NCBI GenBank assembly: GCA_903881535.1
Contig: CAIRTT010000347.1
Location: 1-12,903, forward strand
DNA: 12,903 bases
Reading direction: 5' to 3'
Origin: an uncultured Armatimonadota bacterium
Lineage (GTDB): Bacteria > Armatimonadota > Armatimonadia > Armatimonadales > Armatimonadaceae
Positions within the stretch are counted from its first letter, which is position 1; every line of letters starts with the position of its first letter. Under the pieces are notes generated by a model. That model had not been told where the DNA came from, made no database searches, and was given only the letters and a program-made list of their open reading frames with translations. Below, piece by piece: positions 1 through 7,693 of this stretch. Made by a program: the position numbers and the translations under genes.

Positions 1-1271
1 CGCTGCTGTTCACCTTGCTTGATGACCGCCAGCTGATAAGCATTAATGGCCGAAGCCACACGCAAAAACACCGGAACCCACATCAAAAATGTCCACGATG
101 GCAGAAAGGCCATCGCCGCAATACCCGCAAATAACCAAGGGCGGCCTTTTTTGTACTCGCCCATCAGCATGTGACCAAGACCGGGCATCAAGAAGGATAG
201 AAACGCCACCAGAAATGGGTTGGCCATCATGCCGGTGTTAAGGCGTGGCAGCTCTTCCTCGCCGGATGCCTGTGCGGTTCCCACCCCGTGACCGGATGCT
301 CCATTCCCCCGGGCTTCGTGGATGCTGTTGATCTGTCTGACCGTTGTTCGCGTGTCGCGTACACCACTCCGTCCGCCGGACGTCGCCGCCTGCGGGCCAT
401 ATCCAGTCAAGCTGGCGACATACCCAGATGGGAAGTCTGTGCCGCACTTCATACAAAATGTAAAGCGTGTACTCGTGGTCCGCTGACACTTCGGACAAAT
501 CACATCCACGGCCTGTGGAGCGCTGGGCTGCGACGTCTTTGGGGATGTTTGCCCAGATCCACCCTGATTCTGGGAACTACGCTGCGAAGCTGGCAGTGGA
601 TGCTTGTGGCCTCTGCTATCCGCAGGTGCTGGTGCAGCGCTACGCTGACGGCGGATTTGTTCCTCGGCGACCTGCGGAGGGAGCGGGATACTACCGGGTT
701 TGGAGCGGCGTGGAACTGGGATGTCTTCCACACGGCTGGAGCCCATTACCTGCTCAAAGATTTCATCGTCAGCACTTAAGGCCGATGCGCTCGAAACCGG
801 TTCTTGGATGGTTTCTTCGGCAATGGTTGCTTCTGCTTCGTCGTCATCACTTTGGATACTAACATCGGGCTCATCAGCAACTTCGTGGGAAACCATCGGC
901 TCAACAGTTTCCTCAGCCATATCAAATGCTGGTGCTTCGGGATGTACACCCAAATCATCCCCCAAGTCGAACATGTGAACTGGCTGTGGGGTTGGGGCTT
1001 CCTGAACATCTGGCGCTTCCGTGTCAGGTAAAGCTTCTGGCTCAACAGCTTGCTCAGAAATGACATCTACTGTTTCGTCATCGCTGAATATCTTCTCAGT
1101 GCTCGAGACATCAGCAACAGCTGCTTCGTCTAAAGGAGTTTCAGCATCGACAACAACGGCTACCGCATCATTTGCCACGGTCTCAGCTGCCGAGAGATCG
1201 GACACCATCACCTCATCGGTTGACGATGCGGTCGTGGGTGTTTGGGATGTAGTTTCTGGGCCGTTTTCCAT
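1..1271 (-). CDS. Zinc-ribbon protein with acidic N-terminus and C-terminal membrane segments (partial, C-terminus missing)
   Basis: An open frame runs without a stop from the ATG at 1271-1269 to the window edge (423 codons). Residues 1 to about 190 are rich in Asp, Glu, Ala, Thr and Val and look disordered. Residues about 190-250 are rich in Pro, Ser and Gln. A four-cysteine zinc ribbon follows: C259-x2-C262-x10-C273-x2-C276 (CPKC...CMKC). After a Gly/Ser/Thr-rich linker come hydrophobic segments at about 351-365 and 378-410, separated by PGLGHMLMGEYKKG (363-376). That P-G-L-G-H-x5-Y-K-[KR]-G pattern recalls small TM2-like or DUF5683-like membrane domains, where it forms the turn between helices. 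The role is unknown; a cytoplasmic disordered tail and zinc ribbon joined to a membrane anchor is the simplest reading. The frame was checked at the start, the zinc ribbon, the PGLGH motif and the edge, and all agree. No good Shine-Dalgarno sequence precedes the ATG. Confidence 0.8.
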   Translation of the reverse strand, partial: MENGPETTSQTPTTASSTDEVMVSDLSAAETVANDAVAVVVDAETPLDEAAVADVSSTEKIFSDDETVDVISEQAVEPEALPDTEAPDVQEAPTPQPVHMFDLGDDLGVHPEAPAFDMAEETVEPMVSHEVADEPDVSIQSDDDEAEATIAEETIQEPVSSASALSADDEIFEQVMGSSRVEDIPVPRRSKPGSIPLPPQVAEEQIRRQRSAAPAPADSRGHKHPLPASQRSSQNQGGSGQTSPKTSQPSAPQAVDVICPKCQRTTSTRFTFCMKCGTDFPSGYVASLTGYGPQAATSGGRSGVRDTRTTVRQINSIHEARGNGASGHGVGTAQASGEEELPRLNTGMMANPFLVAFLSFLMPGLGHMLMGEYKKGRPWLFAGIAAMAFLPSWTFLMWVPVFLRVASAINAYQLAVIKQGEQQ

Positions 1272-1299
1272 GGGATGTCACTGTCTCGCGGGTGAGGCG

Positions 1300-1305
1300 A
1301 TTGTA
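1300..1305 (-). promoter_or_regulatory. Possible -10 box for the zinc-ribbon gene
   Basis: On the minus strand TACAAT lies 28 bases upstream of the ATG at 1271, at a usual distance for a -10 hexamer. No convincing -35 is seen at 16-18 bp: that position falls inside the 9-bp inverted repeat 1318-1326/1348-1356. It is either a weak or regulated promoter, or a chance match. Confidence 0.3.
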
Positions 1306-1317
1306 GCATGATTGATA

Positions 1318-1378
1318 CGTGTGGCTCACGGCATTCGTTCCACGGCAAGCCACACGCACGCGTTGATTACGCATCAAC
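1318..1378. other. Two inverted repeats between the DUF1501 gene and the zinc-ribbon gene
   Basis: The first is CGTGTGGCT (1318-1326) with its exact complement AGCCACACG (1348-1356), a 9-bp stem with a 21-base loop. The second is GTTGAT (1362-1367) with ATCAAC (1373-1378), a 6-bp stem with a 5-base loop. Both lie within 75 bases downstream of the DUF1501 stop, so they may end or stabilise that transcript. Neither is followed by a T-run on the minus strand, so they are not textbook intrinsic terminators. The larger repeat also overlaps the expected -35 region of the next gene and could be an operator. Confidence 0.45.
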
Positions 1379-1390
1379 TGACATCCGCCA

Positions 1391-2854
1391 TTAGGCAATA
1401 ATCTGCTTAATAACCTTGGCACCTTCGACGCCTGTCAGCTTTGCATCCAGGCCCTGGAACTTGAAGCTAAACGCATCGTGGCTGATGCCAAACTGATGCA
1501 ACATCGTTGCGTGGAGGTCATGCACTGTGGTGATATTCTCGACGGCTGCGTAGCCAAGGTCATCCGATGCGCCATAAACCATCCCACCCTTAATGCCTGC
1601 GCCTGCAAGCCAGACCGACATCGCCTTGTTGTGGTGATCCCGTCCGGAGCCGCCCTGTGACATCGGGGTACGGCTAAACTCACCCGCCCACACAATCAGC
1701 GTGTCATCAAACATCCCGCGGCGCTTCAGATCCGTGATCAGCGCCATACAGGCACGGTCGATTTCCTCGCCCTTGAACACGATTTCGTTCTTGATGCCGC
1801 CGTGGTGGTCCCAGTCCTTGTGATACAGCTGGATGAAGCGAACGCCCTTTTCCGCGAGGCGCCGTGCGAGGAGACAGTTGCTCGCAAAGCTTCCATCCCC
1901 TGGGGTACACCCGTACAGCTCAAGCGTTTCCTTGGATTCTTTTGACAGGTCCATGAGGTCAGGAACGCTTGCCTGCATCTGGAATGCTAGCTCGTACTGC
2001 GCCACACGCGTCGCGACTTCCGGGTCATCCACAAAGGTGTTGTGATGTTTATTCAGTGCATTAATGGCCTGAATATCCATCCCCTGACGGTCACGTGTAA
2101 CGCCATTTGGATTGGTGAGATAGAGAACCGGATCACCCTTTCCGCGCAGCTGAACGCCTTGGTACTTGCTTGGCAAAAAGCCACTCGACCACTGGCGTGC
2201 GGCGATGGGCTGGTTTTGTCCGCCGCGACCCAGCGATGTCAACACGACAAATCCGGGCAAATCCTTGGCAGCATTTCCAAGGCCGTATGTGAGCCAGGAG
2301 CCCATGCTCGGCCGTCCCGCGATCTGCGAGCCAGTATTCATAAACATATGAGCCGGGTCGTGGTTAATGGCATCGGTCGTCATCGAGCGAATCAGACAAA
2401 TGTCATCAATGACCGAACCGATTTTTGGGAACAGCGAACAGATTTCGGTCTGGTTTTTGCCGAACTTCTGAAATGGATGCTGAGGAGCAAAGCAGATGAG
2501 TGGCGACCCTTGAAGTTGAGCGATTTGCTGCCCTTTTGTCATCGACTCTGGCATCGGCTTGCCATTCATCTCCGTAAGTTTTGGCTTGGGATCGAATGTT
2601 TCGAGGTGGCTTGGCCCGCCGGCCATACTCAGCCAGATCACGCGCTTGGCTTTCCCCCGCCCGGTCAGCGCCTTGCTTCCGGCGAGGGCTCCACCTGTCT
2701 GAGGATTCACCACGCCTGCGACGCCGGGGAGGCCCAGGGATGCCAGCGCGACGAGACCCAGTCCCTGTGTCGTGCGACCAAGCAGCGCCCGGCGCGTCAT
2801 TTGCTGGGCGTGTGCCTGCTTCAGCTCATCCTGGATGTTGATTGGTTGGCTCAT
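1391..2854 (-). CDS. DUF1501 family protein, Tat-exported (sulfatase-like fold)
   Basis: This 487-residue protein matches the DUF1501 family in length and motifs. The N-terminus has a twin-arginine signal: TRRALL at 20-25, a hydrophobic stretch at about 31-48 and Ala/Gly near the expected cleavage site, so export in folded form is likely. Family motifs seen are GGPSHLETFDPKP near the N-terminus, NHDPAHMFMNTGS, QYELAFQMQASVPDLMD, and GRDHHNKAMSVWLAGAGIKGG-like residues near the C-terminus. DUF1501 proteins resemble the alkaline phosphatase/sulfatase superfamily and usually sit beside DUF1549/DUF1553 proteins, as here; the substrate is unknown. The ATG overlaps the stop of the upstream gene as ATGA (2851-2854), which implies translational coupling in one operon. 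No promoter of its own is visible. The family call is firm; any enzyme activity is inferred. Confidence 0.92.
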   Translation of the reverse strand: MSQPINIQDELKQAHAQQMTRRALLGRTTQGLGLVALASLGLPGVAGVVNPQTGGALAGSKALTGRGKAKRVIWLSMAGGPSHLETFDPKPKLTEMNGKPMPESMTKGQQIAQLQGSPLICFAPQHPFQKFGKNQTEICSLFPKIGSVIDDICLIRSMTTDAINHDPAHMFMNTGSQIAGRPSMGSWLTYGLGNAAKDLPGFVVLTSLGRGGQNQPIAARQWSSGFLPSKYQGVQLRGKGDPVLYLTNPNGVTRDRQGMDIQAINALNKHHNTFVDDPEVATRVAQYELAFQMQASVPDLMDLSKESKETLELYGCTPGDGSFASNCLLARRLAEKGVRFIQLYHKDWDHHGGIKNEIVFKGEEIDRACMALITDLKRRGMFDDTLIVWAGEFSRTPMSQGGSGRDHHNKAMSVWLAGAGIKGGMVYGASDDLGYAAVENITTVHDLHATMLHQFGISHDAFSFKFQGLDAKLTGVEGAKVIKQIIA

Positions 2855-5800
2855 TGTCGTGTAATCGTTTCATGGAGGTTAATGAGAATGCGTGCGATGT
2901 GGGACCAGGCGGCGAGCTCCGGTTTGTCACTGCCATCCGGGACCGGAGCAAGCCCCGTCTTTAGATAAGCATCGGCAGCCGCTGGGTCCGCCTTGTAGCT
3001 CGCAAGATGCTTGTCATAGACACCGCGCAGCGTCGCGAGCTCGGCTGGCGCTGGATTGCGCTGGAGCGCTGTCTGGAATGCCCAAGTGATTCGCTCCGCG
3101 GTTCCACCCTTGGCTTCTTTCTGGATTCGGGCGCCAAATGCGCGCGCCGCTTCCACGTAGGTCGGGTCGTTCAAGAGAACGAGTGCCTGCTGCGGGATGT
3201 TCGAGCGGTTACGCTCCGCTGTACATTCCTCGCGGCTAGGGGCATCGAAGGCAAGCATACTCGGATGCAAGAAGCTACGTTGCCACCATGTATACAGACC
3301 GCGGCGCCACTGGCTCTCGCCCTTGTCCGCCATCCAGTCACGCACCGGGAAGTTGAGGTTTTCCCAGTAACGCTCCGGCTGGTATGGCCTTACGCTTGGG
3401 CCACCGATTTTTGGAACCAGCAAACCCGCGAGCTGCAATGCGGTATCGCGAACCTCTTCCGCCTCGAGGCGTGGACGGCTCTGGCGGGCAAACTCACGGT
3501 TCTCGGGGTCACGGGTCATGAGGGACTTGCTTGCCGTGGAGACCTGCTTGTACGTCGCTGATGTCACAATCAGGCGGACCATATGCTTGGTGTCCCAGCC
3601 ACTCTCGCGGAACTCGACCGCCATAAAGTCCATCAGGGCCGGGTTGGAAGGCGGAGCACCCTGGGCGCCAAGGTCATCTAGGACTTTGCTCATTCCAACA
3701 CCGAAGAACTGCTTCCATGTGCGGTTCATCACGGTGCGTGCTGTCAGCGGATTCTTCGCACTCAGAATCCAGTCAGCAAGATCAAGGCGTGTCAGCTTGT
3801 CTTTCTTCGGGAGGCCAAACGTGCCGAGGAAGCCTGGCGTAGCGGGCGCTACGATTTCGCCTGTTTCATCTAGGAAGTTGCCCCGCGGCAGAATACGCAC
3901 GGTCCGCGGCGACTTGTTCTGTACCGTCACGAGACAGCGAGGCAGCGTTTGCTCGATGCGTCCGCGTTCAGCACGTCCTGCTGCGACATCATCCCGGAGA
4001 GCAGCCATTTCAGGTGCGCTGGCGACAAAGGCATCATCAAGCTGCTTGACCTGTTCAGGTGTGCGCTTTGCTGCATCGATATCGGCAATCGATGCAACGG
4101 CAATATCGCTTTTGGTGACCGAGCGAATGTAGCCTGGCGCGGCGGTGGTTGAGATTCTGAAACATCCGATGTTATGGTCGGTGCTATGGTTGTTCTCGAT
4201 GATCACACGCAACATCGCTCCTGCTGGCAGCGTCAACGGCTCGGAGAGCCCGAGGACCATTGCGTGTGCCTTACCCGCATCCGGGAGGATGCCCCAGCCT
4301 AGGTATGGGAGGTTGGCATCGTTGTCGATGGTATGAAGCGCGCCCCACCGCTTGCCCGGGATGTCATCCCCGGCGAACATCGTCTGTTCAAAGCTAGCGG
4401 CAGCGTGGGTGAATTTTACGGTTTGGCCACGGGTGCCATCCTGGTGGATGACCTGCCCTTTGACTTCGGTGATGACGAAGTTGCCGTTTGGCGCACGGCC
4501 TGGGCCACCAAGCGGAAGGGATGGATCTGGAAGGGCATCGATGCGGACGCCGGTAATACGGTCACGCGCAGGGATGTCGATTGCAAAGGTGCCTTTGGTG
4601 TTGTTTGGACCGCTTGCAAGGACGGAATTATCTGGCCGTACGGTGAGCACGGTGTCGCCCGTTGCGGTGACATTTGCAGGTTTCGCAGCTGTCCAGGTGT
4701 TTGTAGGAACATCCTTTGCCACGGAAACCTTGAAACACCCGATGTTGTGGTCATTGCTATGGGTCTGCTCGAGGGTTAGCTGGAGATGACCGCCATCCGG
4801 GATGGTAACTGGCTCAGCAAACGTGATGACCATGTGGTGTTGCTGGCCGACATCCGGGAGGATGGCCCAGCCGGGGACACCGCCGCGGATATTGTTGTCG
4901 ATGGCATTTGCTGCACCCCAGCGCTTGTAGCGGAGGTCATCCCCGGAGAACAGGGTTTGTTCGAAGCTTGCATCTGCATTCAGAAAGGTTGGCTGTGCGG
5001 TGACTTTGCCATTGGCATCCACAACATTTGCCCGCACTTCGGTAAGGACAAAGTTGCCATTTCCAGCGCGGCCTGGCCCGCGTTGTGGCAGGCTGGCATC
5101 GGGGAGGGCATCGATTCGGATGCCGCGGAGCGTACCAGCTGCCGGGATATCCAGAACGTAAGCATTTGGGGCATTGTTTGGACCACTGGCGAGGATGGAT
5201 TTGTCTCCCCGGATGGTCAATATGGCTCCGGCTTTTGCAATTGCTTTGGTTGGCGCGATGGCTTCCCAGTTTTGCTCGATGGAGCGGATTCCTTTGAGGC
5301 TGGCTTCCCAGCCGGTACGGCTTCCAGCAAGCAGCGTGGCGCCACTTTTGACTTTGGCTTCCGCTGCTGCGATACGTGCATCAACGGCAGCGATGGCCTT
5401 TTCGTTGGCTTCATCGACGACCGGCATCCCGGGCTCACGTGCGGCGATAATGCCTTCCTCAATATCGGCAAAGAAGGCGCCGAGGGTATAGAAGTCGCGT
5501 GTCGAGATGGGGTCGAATTTGTGATCGTGGCACTGCGCGCACGCGGTTGTCTGGCCAAGCCATACGGTTCCGACAGCGCGGACACGGTCGGTTAGATAGC
5601 GGGCTTCATAGTCTTTGGCCTGAGCGCCGCCTTCCTCGGTGGTGAGGAGGAGGCGATTGAAGGCAGAGGCGACCTTTGTTTCCTGGTTGGCACCCGGGAG
5701 GATATCGCCGGCGAGCTGCTCGCGTGTGAACCGGTCAAAAGGCTTGTTGGTATTGAAGGATTTGATGACGTAGTCGCGGTACGGGTAGATGTTTCGCGGT

Positions 5801-6495
5801 GTGTCGGAGTGGTACCCAATGGTGTCTGCAAAGCGGACGACATCTAGCCAGTGCTGCGCCATTTTCTCGCCATAGTGTGGGCTCGCCAGCAGTCGGTCGA
5901 CGAGGTTTTCGTAGGCTTTTGGCGATTTGTCGTTTATGAATGTCTGAACTTCGGCATAGGTTGGTGGGAGGCCAGTCAGGTCGAAGGACAGCCTGCGGAT
6001 CAGGGTGCGGCGATCAGCCTGTGCACTTGGCTTGAGGCCGATGTCGGTGAGGCGGCGTTGGACCAGAACGTCGATGGGGTGTTTGCCCTTCGGGACCGTG
6101 GGCTTTACGGGGAGCTCATAGGCCCAGTGCTTTTGGTATGCGGCGCCTTCGCCAATCCAGCGGCGGAGGGTGTCTTTTTGCGCGGCGGTGATGGTCTTGT
6201 GGAAGTCCGCGGGTGGCATCGCAAGGGCATCGGATGCCGGCTTGCTGATCCGTTGCACCAGCTGGCTGGCGACAATATCTCCCGGGATGATGGCGCGGTT
6301 TGGCTGATCGAGGCGCAGGTTTGCCTGGCGTTTGTTTTTGTCGGGGCCGTGGCAGGCAAAGCAGTTATCCGAGAGGATGGGCCGGATATCGCGGTTGAAG
6401 ATGATCTTGGATGTTTGCCTCGCGGGCGCGGCGAGGCTGATGCCGAGCGCGATGCTGCCAAGGAGCGCGGTTGCAAAGGGTTTTGTAAATGTCAT
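2851..6495 (-). CDS. PSCyt1/DUF1549/DUF1553 planctomycete-type secreted protein with a duplicated internal domain
   Basis: From the chosen ATG (6495-6493) the protein has 1214 residues. The order is: signal peptide (MTFTKP, hydrophobic FATALLGSIALGISLA, then APA); PSCyt1-type segment with CFACH (C45, C48, H49); DUF1549 at about 130-345 with a second CxxCH, CAQCH (C319, C322, H323), followed by DHKFDPIS; two copies of a 171-residue domain (423-593 and 614-784); and DUF1553 at about 900-1160. CxxCH motifs suggest covalent haem, although haem binding by this family is assumed rather than seen. An upstream in-frame ATG at 6543 would add 16 residues (MRLRHPRLL...) in front of the signal peptide; 6495 is preferred because the signal then starts at the N-terminus, but neither start has a good Shine-Dalgarno sequence. 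The gene is first in an operon with the DUF1501 gene (ATGA overlap). In this family the inserted domain usually looks like a carbohydrate-binding or discoidin-type module; the substrate is unknown. Confidence 0.9.
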   Translation of the reverse strand: MTFTKPFATALLGSIALGISLAAPARQTSKIIFNRDIRPILSDNCFACHGPDKNKRQANLRLDQPNRAIIPGDIVASQLVQRISKPASDALAMPPADFHKTITAAQKDTLRRWIGEGAAYQKHWAYELPVKPTVPKGKHPIDVLVQRRLTDIGLKPSAQADRRTLIRRLSFDLTGLPPTYAEVQTFINDKSPKAYENLVDRLLASPHYGEKMAQHWLDVVRFADTIGYHSDTPRNIYPYRDYVIKSFNTNKPFDRFTREQLAGDILPGANQETKVASAFNRLLLTTEEGGAQAKDYEARYLTDRVRAVGTVWLGQTTACAQCHDHKFDPISTRDFYTLGAFFADIEEGIIAAREPGMPVVDEANEKAIAAVDARIAAAEAKVKSGATLLAGSRTGWEASLKGIRSIEQNWEAIAPTKAIAKAGAILTIRGDKSILASGPNNAPNAYVLDIPAAGTLRGIRIDALPDASLPQRGPGRAGNGNFVLTEVRANVVDANGKVTAQPTFLNADASFEQTLFSGDDLRYKRWGAANAIDNNIRGGVPGWAILPDVGQQHHMVITFAEPVTIPDGGHLQLTLEQTHSNDHNIGCFKVSVAKDVPTNTWTAAKPANVTATGDTVLTVRPDNSVLASGPNNTKGTFAIDIPARDRITGVRIDALPDPSLPLGGPGRAPNGNFVITEVKGQVIHQDGTRGQTVKFTHAAASFEQTMFAGDDIPGKRWGALHTIDNDANLPYLGWGILPDAGKAHAMVLGLSEPLTLPAGAMLRVIIENNHSTDHNIGCFRISTTAAPGYIRSVTKSDIAVASIADIDAAKRTPEQVKQLDDAFVASAPEMAALRDDVAAGRAERGRIEQTLPRCLVTVQNKSPRTVRILPRGNFLDETGEIVAPATPGFLGTFGLPKKDKLTRLDLADWILSAKNPLTARTVMNRTWKQFFGVGMSKVLDDLGAQGAPPSNPALMDFMAVEFRESGWDTKHMVRLIVTSATYKQVSTASKSLMTRDPENREFARQSRPRLEAEEVRDTALQLAGLLVPKIGGPSVRPYQPERYWENLNFPVRDWMADKGESQWRRGLYTWWQRSFLHPSMLAFDAPSREECTAERNRSNIPQQALVLLNDPTYVEAARAFGARIQKEAKGGTAERITWAFQTALQRNPAPAELATLRGVYDKHLASYKADPAAADAYLKTGLAPVPDGSDKPELAAWSHIARILINLHETITRQ
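4144..4656 (-). repeat. Second copy of tandem 171-residue domain inside the DUF1553 protein
   Basis: It carries VLTVRPDNSVLASGPNN, GVRIDALPDPSLP..GPGR, GNFVITEV, SFEQTMFAGDD, KRWGA and DHNIGCF, matching the copy at 4717-5229 (period 573 bases). At the DNA level the copies have drifted but short stretches still align, for example around 4163-4190 and 4736-4763. Confidence 0.85.
4717..5229 (-). repeat. First copy of tandem 171-residue domain inside the DUF1553 protein
   Basis: It encodes a segment running from ILTIRGDKSILASGPNN, through GIRIDALPD.SLP..GPGR and GNFVLTEV, SFEQT.F.GDD, KRWGA and DHNIGCF. The same landmarks recur in the same order and at the same spacing 191 codons later, with no net gap. 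By eye roughly half of the residues match. Such modules between DUF1549 and DUF1553 are normally single, so this looks like an internal duplication that has since diverged. Confidence 0.85.
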
Positions 6496-6566
6496 AGTGG
6501 GTGACCGGTCAGCAAACAGTAATCGTGGATGTCGCAGGCGCATCGGTGAACCTGCGAATTACACTC

Positions 6567-6596
6567 ATTATGCCAGAAATGCCGGCATCCTGTCAG
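6567..6596 (-). promoter_or_regulatory. Sigma70-like promoter of the DUF1553/DUF1501 operon
   Basis: On the minus strand CTGACA (6596-6591) is followed after 18 bases by CATAAT (6572-6567). They match the -35 and -10 consensus at 5/6 each. A transcript would start near 6560, leaving a leader of about 65 bases to the ATG at 6495, or about 17 bases to the alternative ATG at 6543. This is the best promoter match among the minus-strand genes here. Confidence 0.55.
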
Positions 6597-6611
6597 TCGC
6601 CAATCGATGCT

Positions 6612-6680
6612 TCACAGCACCAGGCGTTTAGTTAGCTGCTTGCCGATGCGGACCATCGGGGCCTCGATGTAGCGGTAGAG
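6612..6680 (-). pseudogene. Orphan 3' end of an acyltransferase-3 gene
   Basis: Read on the minus strand, these 69 bases encode LYRYIEAPMVRIGKQ then LTKRLVL and a TGA stop (6614-6612). The intact acyltransferase at 8598-9668 ends LYRYIEAPMIRIGKQ then ATKRNTV. Upstream of 6680 the homology stops abruptly and in-frame TAA and TGA codons follow, so no start or body remains. It is either the original end of the acyltransferase gene, displaced by insertion of the AbiE operon, or the remnant of a paralogue. Joining 6680 directly to 8667 would give a complete acyltransferase frame. Confidence 0.8.
6636..6680. repeat. 45-bp direct repeat, left copy
   Basis: It is identical to 8622-8666 except for one base (C at 6653, T at 8639). 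Similarity fades over the next few codons toward lower coordinates and stops sharply after 6680. The pair flanks the AbiE operon and lies in the coding end of an acyltransferase gene, as attL/attR repeats do when an element integrates at a gene's 3' end. Confidence 0.85.
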
Positions 6681-6718
6681 ACTGCATTATCAAGTTTCAA
6701 AACGAACACTTAATTGAT

Positions 6719-7693
6719 TCATCCATCGATGTTCACATCTAGAAACTCTCGAATGCCGGCGAAAGCCTTCAAAACATCGTCGAAAGCCGGATAGGGACCA
6801 TAGCAAAGCGTCTCAGCCTCCCTGTTGTACTCAGCCATCAACTTTCCTCGTAACACATCATCTGGAAAGAGTGCTGGACTGTTGTGAAGATTCATCTCAT
6901 TCGGCAGAAACTTAACCTGCCCTGGATAGAACGTAGCCGTTAGATTTCTGTACTCTTTACAGCTGTCGGTAAATTCCTGAGATGCAAGCATCGTTTGGGT
7001 TTCTTGCTGATTGATCAGCATCGCCAAATCGTAGTAATGGCGAGCATCCCGTCCCAAATCGCGATTTTGCCTGATGGAACGTTCGACCCGGGAGTGAAGC
7101 GTGAAGAGCTTTTCGACAAATGTTCTCCGAAAATGAAGCTGCTTCATCGGAAAGTGATTGCGGTCCACAGTTCCGGTAATCGCATTACGCACATTCAGAG
7201 AATGCGCAATCATGGACGATAAGTTACGTGTTTCCGTAGGCTGAGCTGCACTTTGAATACCCGCCTCTAACAGGACGACTGGACGAATACCACCGAGTGT
7301 CGGCATCTTGCTATCGAAGGCGAACTCTTCTGTCCATGATGAGCATCCTGTATCCTTACGCCCCGATCTTCCAGTGAATCCGGGAAAGGTAGAGACACAG
7401 GCTGCGATTTGCTGGAAACGCTCCAACGTCTCTAAGTCACTGCCCGACGGCTCAACATAGAGGTCGATGTCTTCGGAGAAACGATTGATTAGGTTCCAAC
7501 CTTTGGAGAGGCTGGTACCGCCTTTGAAAATGACAACCGAACCGAAATCTCTTTGGATTAGCCGTAGTGCTTCCGTAACGAAGTAATCTTTCTCGACGAT
7601 GCCTGGGTTGCTAATGTCGTTATCCAGAGCAGTCGTGTTGATGATGTCTCGAAAATAGGCGGTTTGGAAAAGGTAGCTCACTTTGCTTGCCAT
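6719..7693 (-). CDS. abiEii: AbiEii-type nucleotidyltransferase toxin (type IV toxin-antitoxin)
   Basis: The protein has 324 residues, a normal length for the AbiEii/DUF1814 family of nucleotidyltransferase-like toxins. The N-terminus has EKDYFVTEAL (34-43), the family's EKD-[YW] motif. The nucleotidyltransferase core is KGGTSLSKGW (57-66) followed by SEDIDLYV (73-80), with D75 and D77 as the likely metal-binding pair. Farther on are TFVEKLFTLHSRVER and RHYYDLAML, both typical of the family's C-terminal half. All core residues are present, so the toxin looks intact. Characterised relatives act on tRNA or bind nucleotides to stop growth; phage defence by abortive infection is known for AbiE. 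The start overlaps the 3' end of abiEi by 16 bases (7678-7693), so the two are translated together. The stop lies only 38 bases from the acyltransferase remnant. Confidence 0.92.
   Translation of the reverse strand: MASKVSYLFQTAYFRDIINTTALDNDISNPGIVEKDYFVTEALRLIQRDFGSVVIFKGGTSLSKGWNLINRFSEDIDLYVEPSGSDLETLERFQQIAACVSTFPGFTGRSGRKDTGCSSWTEEFAFDSKMPTLGGIRPVVLLEAGIQSAAQPTETRNLSSMIAHSLNVRNAITGTVDRNHFPMKQLHFRRTFVEKLFTLHSRVERSIRQNRDLGRDARHYYDLAMLINQQETQTMLASQEFTDSCKEYRNLTATFYPGQVKFLPNEMNLHNSPALFPDDVLRGKLMAEYNREAETLCYGPYPAFDDVLKAFAGIREFLDVNIDG

Noticed and set aside
238..498. Minus-strand frame of 86 codons within the zinc-ribbon gene
   Set aside because: It begins with TTG in a different frame from the 423-codon frame that encodes the zinc ribbon and membrane segments.
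2042..2968. Long plus-strand frame of 308 codons opposite the DUF1501 gene
   Set aside because: It is antisense to a gene with clear family motifs and its translation shows no recognisable domain; it is a shadow frame produced by codon bias.
4786..5595. Plus-strand frame of 269 codons opposite the DUF1553 gene
   Set aside because: It mirrors the duplicated domain of the minus-strand protein, is rich in Gly and Cys in a way typical of antisense frames, and has no ribosome site.
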